Positions 59,429-64,000 of a DNA stretch of 64,000 nucleotides are shown piece by piece. Made by a program: the position numbers and the translations under genes. The stretch's first letter is position 1. Every line of letters begins with the position of its first letter. A model generated the notes under the pieces. The model was not told the origin of the DNA and made no database searches. It saw only the letters and a list, made by a program, of their open reading frames with translations. This DNA is from Shewanella seohaensis (GTDB lineage Bacteria > Pseudomonadota > Gammaproteobacteria > Enterobacterales > Shewanellaceae), in the NCBI RefSeq assembly GCF_025449215.1, contig NZ_CP104900.1, forward strand, positions 2,666,001-2,730,000. Direction: 5' to 3'.

Positions 59429-62254
59429 TTAATAGTTGGTGTACTGCACGCCTAACTGGAAAGTGCGGCCATAGGCTTCGTATTGGGCGTTATAGCTGCT
59501 GTCACCCGTGTAGCTGTAGTAGGGCTCGTCGGTCAGGTTCACCCCTTTGAAATACAAGGTTAAATTGCTGGTTAAATGGGCCTTGGCGACAAAATCCCAC
59601 TGCAAATGATTGTCTTGATAGAGATCGTAACGCTCATCACTGAGCTCAGTGACTTCTTGTAAATATTCGGATTTATAGGCCGCCGATAACCAGACACTGG
59701 CGTAGCTGTTTTCATAGCCAAGCGACAGGTTTGCGGTGAGATCCGATTGGCTTGGCATGGGAATATCACGGCTCAGTAATTGGCCATCCTCCAGCCAACT
59801 GATCTTGGCGCTGGAATCCGTGTAAGTGAGGTTAGAGTTGAGCACCAGCGCATTAAAGGGCTCGGGCAAAAAGTTAAACTCTTGCACATAACTGAGCTCG
59901 ACGCCGTAGATGTCGGCACTGTCGCCATTAACAAAGGTGACGGCGCTATGGGCATCCACATAATCGCCACGACCAGCTAGATCCGCCTGATAGATAAAGT
60001 TGTCGATATCTTTATAAAACAGTCCCGCCGAAATTAAGCCGATATTGCCGAAGTAGTGCTCGAGGCTTAAGTCAAAGTTCATCGATTCGAGCGACTTAAC
60101 TTGTGGATTGCCAAAGGTTAAATCGATATCGCCATCATCCTCTTCGAGCAAATATCCCGGCGCCAATTGGCCGAATGTCGGGCGCACTAAGGTGTTGGTC
60201 CAAGCGGCGCGCAGCACGGTATTGTCGCTATAGCGGTAAGTGAGGTGCAGTGCGGGCAGCCAATGATCTTCATCGCGCGAATGCTTGATATCGATAAACT
60301 CGCCCTTGGCGCCATCGTAACCGTAGCCACTAGAGTCCCATTGATTTTGCTCGAAACGCAGCCCTGTTAAGATACGCAGCTTATCGATATCGATGTGGCC
60401 CATCAGGTAGGCGGCGTTGATATCTTCGCTGATATCAAAGTCGTTAATGGTGGACTCGATATCATCGCGATTGCTGTCGGCATCGAGGCTTTCTATTAGC
60501 TGCCATAGCGGCGCAGCATTGATGCCGCTGCCAAAGCGGCCGAGGTCATAGTCAAGCTCATTGCCCGCATATTGACTCAATAACAAGTCTTCATCACTCA
60601 CGCCTTGATCGCCTAAGTCGCTGTAGATCCAAATATCTTCGCGATTGGATTTATCGCGGCGGCTTAGCTTGACCCCAGTTTTTAGCTCGACACTGTAATC
60701 CGCAATGGTTAACTGGCGGGTGAGATCCAGTTGACCACTGTTGATAGTGTCTTTGGCCTTGGAGGCGGCGATTTCTATCTTATCTAATTCAAAATTGTCG
60801 TTTTGGTAATAGTCTTCGGGGGCGATAATTTGTGGCTGTTTGGTATTGCTAAAGCCCGTGTTATCAATCTTGGCGACAAAGTCGGCGCCGGCGATATCCC
60901 GCGGTTTGTCGGCGCTAGCGGTGCTGTGGCTTGCTTGATAGTCAAAGGTCCAGCGTTCGAAACGGGTTTGACCACCGAGCACAAAGGAGGTGATGTTCTG
61001 GTTCTCGGTGCGTGATTTTAATGAGCGAGTGGTTTTGCCTTGGCTGAGGGCATTGGCTTGCTGCGGCGATTTCCACTTAGTTTTGGCGCTGTTACGGGTT
61101 TCGGTATCATCAAACTCACTGTAAAGGGTGCGCAGATACAGATCGGTATCATCGCTCGGGCGATAATCGAAGTTCACGCCTATGCCTAAACGCTCGCGAT
61201 TGATTTGATAATCCCGCGCATCAATGGATTCAAGCGCCGCATCCTCAAAGCCGTTATCCCCGGCAAATTCCCATTTACCACCGGTTTCGACGTTATCTGA
61301 GCCAAAGTCACGGTTATACCAACTGGCACCTATGGCTACCCCTAGCTTGTCGGCAAAGATATCGCTGTAGCTGGCGGCGAGTTTGGGATTGGTATTGTCG
61401 GTTAAGGTATCTTGGCTCGCCTCGGCGTTAAGGTTGAGATAAGTGTCATCGCGATCGAAGGCCGACAGACTTTTAACCTCAATGGCGCCGCCCAGTGCAT
61501 CGGCATCCATATCCGGCGTTAAGGTTTTGCTCACTTCTACCGATTGCAATAGATCCGATGGCACCACATCGAGGGCAACCGCACGGCGATCGCTTTCGGG
61601 TGAGGGCAAGCGTGTGCCGTTCATCGATACTGAGTTATAGTCAGGCGCCATACCGCGCACGCGCACAAAGCGACCTTCGCCCTGATCCCGCTCGATAGAC
61701 AGTCCAGGCACCCGCTGCAGCGATTCACTGATATTGCTATCGGGGAAATTCCCCAGCACATCGGCACTGACCACGCTCAGCACGTTATCGGCGCCGCGTT
61801 GGCGGTTCATGGATTTACTTAATGCGCCTTGTTGGCCGACCACGCGGATATGCTCCACATCTTGGCTATTTAAGTTGATGTCTTGCAGTGTGGTTTGTTT
61901 ATCGCGAATGCTGATCCTATGTTCGGTCGGCATCGCACCTAGGTAGTTGACCACTAAGGTGTAATCGCCATCCTGCACACCGACAAAAAAGAAACGCCCA
62001 TCACGGCCTGCTTGTTGGCTAAGGTTGAGCTCTTTTAAGGTGACGGTCGCACCTGCAAGGGGCTGTTGGCTGCTGTTATCGCGAATTTGCCCCTCAAGTT
62101 TGCCTATGGCGAGAGCATTGTGACTCAGTCCAGCGAGCACCATGGCTAAGCTTAAGGCTGAGAGACGCGACGTGAGACGTTTGTGGACCCTAGCGACAGG
62201 ATGCGCTTGTTGTGGCAGCAGAGAACCTAATTGTCGAGCGATTGGAGATTGCAT
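59429..62254 (-). CDS. TonB-dependent receptor for the phytase locus
   Basis: An outer-membrane gated channel of 941 residues. A hydrophobic stretch LSALSLAMVLAGLSHNALA is the signal peptide, after a long basic N-terminal extension. A carboxypeptidase-regulatory beta-domain (GKLEGQIRDNSSQQPLAGAT) follows. The plug has ISESLQRVPGLSIERDQGEG, RFVRVRGMAPDYNSVSMNG and DALGGAIEVKS, the text of the Xanthomonas/Caulobacter-type receptor family. The 22-strand barrel ends in GRTFQLGVQYTNY with a terminal aromatic. No TonB or Pi-binding domain is seen. Likely ligand: phytate or another organic phosphate, inferred from the phytase gene 25 bp downstream. Confidence 0.88.
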   Translation of the reverse strand: MQSPIARQLGSLLPQQAHPVARVHKRLTSRLSALSLAMVLAGLSHNALAIGKLEGQIRDNSSQQPLAGATVTLKELNLSQQAGRDGRFFFVGVQDGDYTLVVNYLGAMPTEHRISIRDKQTTLQDINLNSQDVEHIRVVGQQGALSKSMNRQRGADNVLSVVSADVLGNFPDSNISESLQRVPGLSIERDQGEGRFVRVRGMAPDYNSVSMNGTRLPSPESDRRAVALDVVPSDLLQSVEVSKTLTPDMDADALGGAIEVKSLSAFDRDDTYLNLNAEASQDTLTDNTNPKLAASYSDIFADKLGVAIGASWYNRDFGSDNVETGGKWEFAGDNGFEDAALESIDARDYQINRERLGIGVNFDYRPSDDTDLYLRTLYSEFDDTETRNSAKTKWKSPQQANALSQGKTTRSLKSRTENQNITSFVLGGQTRFERWTFDYQASHSTASADKPRDIAGADFVAKIDNTGFSNTKQPQIIAPEDYYQNDNFELDKIEIAASKAKDTINSGQLDLTRQLTIADYSVELKTGVKLSRRDKSNREDIWIYSDLGDQGVSDEDLLLSQYAGNELDYDLGRFGSGINAAPLWQLIESLDADSNRDDIESTINDFDISEDINAAYLMGHIDIDKLRILTGLRFEQNQWDSSGYGYDGAKGEFIDIKHSRDEDHWLPALHLTYRYSDNTVLRAAWTNTLVRPTFGQLAPGYLLEEDDGDIDLTFGNPQVKSLESMNFDLSLEHYFGNIGLISAGLFYKDIDNFIYQADLAGRGDYVDAHSAVTFVNGDSADIYGVELSYVQEFNFLPEPFNALVLNSNLTYTDSSAKISWLEDGQLLSRDIPMPSQSDLTANLSLGYENSYASVWLSAAYKSEYLQEVTELSDERYDLYQDNHLQWDFVAKAHLTSNLTLYFKGVNLTDEPYYSYTGDSSYNAQYEAYGRTFQLGVQYTNY

Positions 62255-62905
62255 CTTGAGTTCCGTTTCAGTTGTTTCAGTTGAGTGTTATTGCAAGCCT
62301 TGTGGGAAGGCTGATTTGTAATGGCGGCCAAGTTAGGGGAGCAAAATGTCAGATTTGTGACGGCATCGTTGAGCAGTACGGTTTGGCCCACTTTTACCCA
62401 CTGAAATGGCGATTTTGAGCTAAGGCTGAGCCAAAATGACGCTTACAGAATCAACGCCGAATAAGAAGGCGTTGGCTGTTATGGGGCGCTTGCATGATTG
62501 AATCATTCAATCCCGTTTGAAGTGAAAATAACGCGGTTTTAGAATGGGTTAGAAAGTGTTTATTTAGATTTTGGCTCGTTATTTTCGGGCGGGACGCGAT
62601 GCTTTTTGAGCTAAGAATACGGCGTAGATTGAGTTAACAGGGATTCAAATTAAGCGAAGATGGCACTTTTCTCGACCCAGCGGAAAACTGCCTGAGCTAA
62701 TTTGCCGCAGTAGCAGTGCGTATTGTGAGCTGGAAAGGTTATTTTTAGCTTTAAATTTAATTGCTTAGATTTGAATCATGTATTTTCTATCGTAAAGTCG
62801 CGACAAGTGACGTCACTGAGTTGTCATAAAAGCCCGCTAACTTGCGTCCCCATAGTATCAAGGCTTAATTCTCCTTTTAGGGCTTTATTAAACAAGGTGT
62901 GTATT
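62255..62905. other. Divergent regulatory region, no gene seen
   Basis: About 650 bp between the receptor gene (minus) and the GGDEF gene (plus). It contains the Pho-box-like element listed separately. I see no other gene; the short reading frames present have no ribosome site. Confidence 0.5.
62346..62363 (-). promoter_or_regulatory. Candidate Pho box upstream of the receptor-phytase operon
   Basis: On the minus strand, CCGTCAC-AAAT-CTGACAT. Compared with the PhoB consensus (two CTGTCAT/C direct repeats, 4 bp AT spacer), each half fits 6 of 7 and the spacer fits. It is 92-109 bp before the receptor ATG, and TAACTT 11 bp further could serve as a weak -10. It would make the phytase operon respond to phosphate starvation. 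Confidence 0.55.
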
Positions 62906-63871
62906 TTGGAAACTCCTGCAAAATCATTACGACTCGCCAGCGTCTATGGCGTGAGTCTGCTGATCATCTTTATGGTGCCTTTACTGCTTTGGCAGAGCAC
63001 CACGGCCAAAACCGTAACGGCGGTGGATTGGTTTGATGTGGTCACCGAGGGCGCCTTATTTGTACTCGGCATGTGCTGGTTGATGGTGATGGTCTCGGTG
63101 CGCCCCTCGGGCCGAGTGACAAATCTGTTGATTGCGGGCCTCTCAAGCTATTGTTTGGGTTGTTATTTGGATTTACTGGACGAGATTTTTATCGTCAAAA
63201 CCATTCCTGTATATAACTGGTTTGAAAAGATGCCCACGCCTGTCGGGCTGTTGGTGCTGACCTACGGTTTATGGTTATGGCGCGATGAGCAAACCGTCGT
63301 CAATCGCCAGCTACAAACTCGGGAGCAGTTTCACCGCGAACATCAGTTAACCGACGGTTTGACCTTACTCAATGACGCGAAGGCATTCGAACAGCATCTC
63401 ATTAGACAAATATCGCAAAATCAATCATTTGGTCTGATTATGCTTGATGTCGATAATTTTCATCAATACAACGAATCAAACGGCGTTGAAGAGGGAGATA
63501 GGCTGTTGTCCCAGTTAGCATTGTGGTTAAGCGCGAGCCTAAGAAGTCAGGATTTAGTCTGCCGTTATGCTGGCGATCGCTTTATCATTCTGATGCGCGG
63601 CGCCATTCCGCCCTTAGTAAGTGTGATGGCAGAGCAGATACAGCAAGGGGTGAGGGAGTTGGGCTGCTCTGTTTCAGTGGTTTGGACGCTACCCTCTCCC
63701 AAAGCATTGGATAGGCAGGACAAGCAGAATAGTCCAAAGGCTGAGGCTGCAACGCTATTGCAATCGTTGAATCAAAAAATATCACAGCAAAAAGCGTATC
63801 GCGCCTCGGCGGCACCTTTCACTCAGCCGTTTCATTCGCGCAGCACCTCGACTGAAAGCGGGCTTAACTGA
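62906..63871 (+). CDS. Membrane protein with degenerate GGDEF domain
   Basis: About 321 residues from a TTG at 62906 (METPAKSLRL) with AAGGTG ahead; a further upstream start at 62771 is possible. Four hydrophobic helices (SLLIIFMVPLLLW, FVLGMCWLMVMVSV, LLIAGLSSYCLGCYL, VGLLVLTYGLWLW) precede a GGDEF domain (TDGLTLLNDAKAFEQHL, MLDVDNFHQYNESN). The active-site loop reads RYAGDRFIILMRG where GGDEF is expected, so cyclase activity is doubtful and it may bind GTP or c-di-GMP only. The stop overlaps the next gene by one base. Confidence 0.75.
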   Translation: METPAKSLRLASVYGVSLLIIFMVPLLLWQSTTAKTVTAVDWFDVVTEGALFVLGMCWLMVMVSVRPSGRVTNLLIAGLSSYCLGCYLDLLDEIFIVKTIPVYNWFEKMPTPVGLLVLTYGLWLWRDEQTVVNRQLQTREQFHREHQLTDGLTLLNDAKAFEQHLIRQISQNQSFGLIMLDVDNFHQYNESNGVEEGDRLLSQLALWLSASLRSQDLVCRYAGDRFIILMRGAIPPLVSVMAEQIQQGVRELGCSVSVVWTLPSPKALDRQDKQNSPKAEAATLLQSLNQKISQQKAYRASAAPFTQPFHSRSTSTESGLN

Positions 63872-64000
63872 TGCGCGCGCTCGCCACATGGCAGGATAAA
63901 TGTATCGATAGCCAATTGCTGGTGGCAAGTTTAGTGATGTTGTTTAAGCAGCGTGAATTGGATACTGATAAGTTACTGCGCGGGACGGGGATTTTTATCG
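63871..64000 (+). CDS. AraC-family-like transcriptional regulator, N-terminal fragment
   Basis: The start ATG overlaps the GGDEF gene's stop (TGATG). The 43 residues visible include SQLLVASLVMLFKQRELDTD and KLLRGTGIFI. The text ELDTDKLLRGTGI is like the opening of OruR/ArgR-type AraC regulators, whose effector domain starts the same way. The helix-turn-helix is beyond the window, so the family call is tentative. Coupling to the GGDEF gene suggests common control. Confidence 0.55.
   Translation, partial: MRALATWQDKCIDSQLLVASLVMLFKQRELDTDKLLRGTGIFI

Noticed and set aside
1..64000. tRNA, rRNA or CRISPR array
   Set aside because: No cloverleaf, rRNA-like or spaced-repeat pattern was seen on either strand; a covariance search could confirm.

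Overview
The window looks like part of a Shewanella chromosome. I infer this from the crsA-crsR partner-switching genes inside a cheYAW-mcp-cheRDB operon, the recC-recB-recD order, MsrPQ, EptA, many c-di-GMP genes and a REP-type tyrosine transposase. All calls come from reading the sequence and from recalled family motifs; no search was run.

Layout. 1-2.1 kb: the end of a LacI regulator, a DnaQ-like exonuclease and two small unknown genes. 2.1-11.8 kb (minus): recC-recB-recD. 11.9-16.1 kb (minus): moxR-DUF58-transglutaminase operon. 16.1-19.3 kb: an accessory patch with a multi-hairpin repeat, a DUF2971 gene between two integron-type attC sites (one closely resembling a Vibrio cholerae VCR), the tail of an older cassette, and a REP-associated transposase. 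19.3-26.8 kb: EAL protein, Slt, RmuC, MsrPQ, glyoxalase I and a 27-residue YnhF-like membrane peptide. 27-31.4 kb: DmeF-type metal exporter plus MarR regulator, a roughly 279 bp MITE-like palindromic element, and a prolyl oligopeptidase preceded by a 13 bp x4 tandem repeat. 31.6-40.7 kb: EptA, a diguanylate cyclase, a MarR-EmrAB-type efflux operon and a PatZ-like acetyltransferase. 40.9-51.7 kb: chemotaxis and partner-switching operon. 51.9-57.2 kb: an Hpt-REC-REC-GGDEF protein, a NERD membrane protein, an AHSA1 protein and the ABC-F protein YbiT. 57.4-62.3 kb (minus): a beta-propeller phytase and its TonB-dependent receptor, with a candidate Pho box upstream. 62.9-64 kb: a degenerate GGDEF membrane protein and the start of a regulator gene.

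Sequence quality. About seventeen otherwise intact genes carry a frameshift (recB has four). Nearly all are repaired by adding one base to a short homopolymer, usually G4/C4 that should be G5/C5, and the repaired lengths are then whole codon counts. I read these as base-calling or assembly deletions, not pseudogenes, and annotate each gene over its full length. The exception is cheY, whose frameshift is not in a homopolymer.

How the genes work together. The 41-52 kb block couples chemotaxis signalling (CheA/W/Y, a soluble PAS-MCP, CheR/D/B adaptation) to a CrsR/CrsA switch known in S. oneidensis to control the stress sigma factor RpoS. The phytase and receptor form a phosphate-scavenging pair. 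Several c-di-GMP enzymes (EAL at 19.3 kb; GGDEF at 33.4, 51.9 and 62.9 kb) surround the signalling genes.
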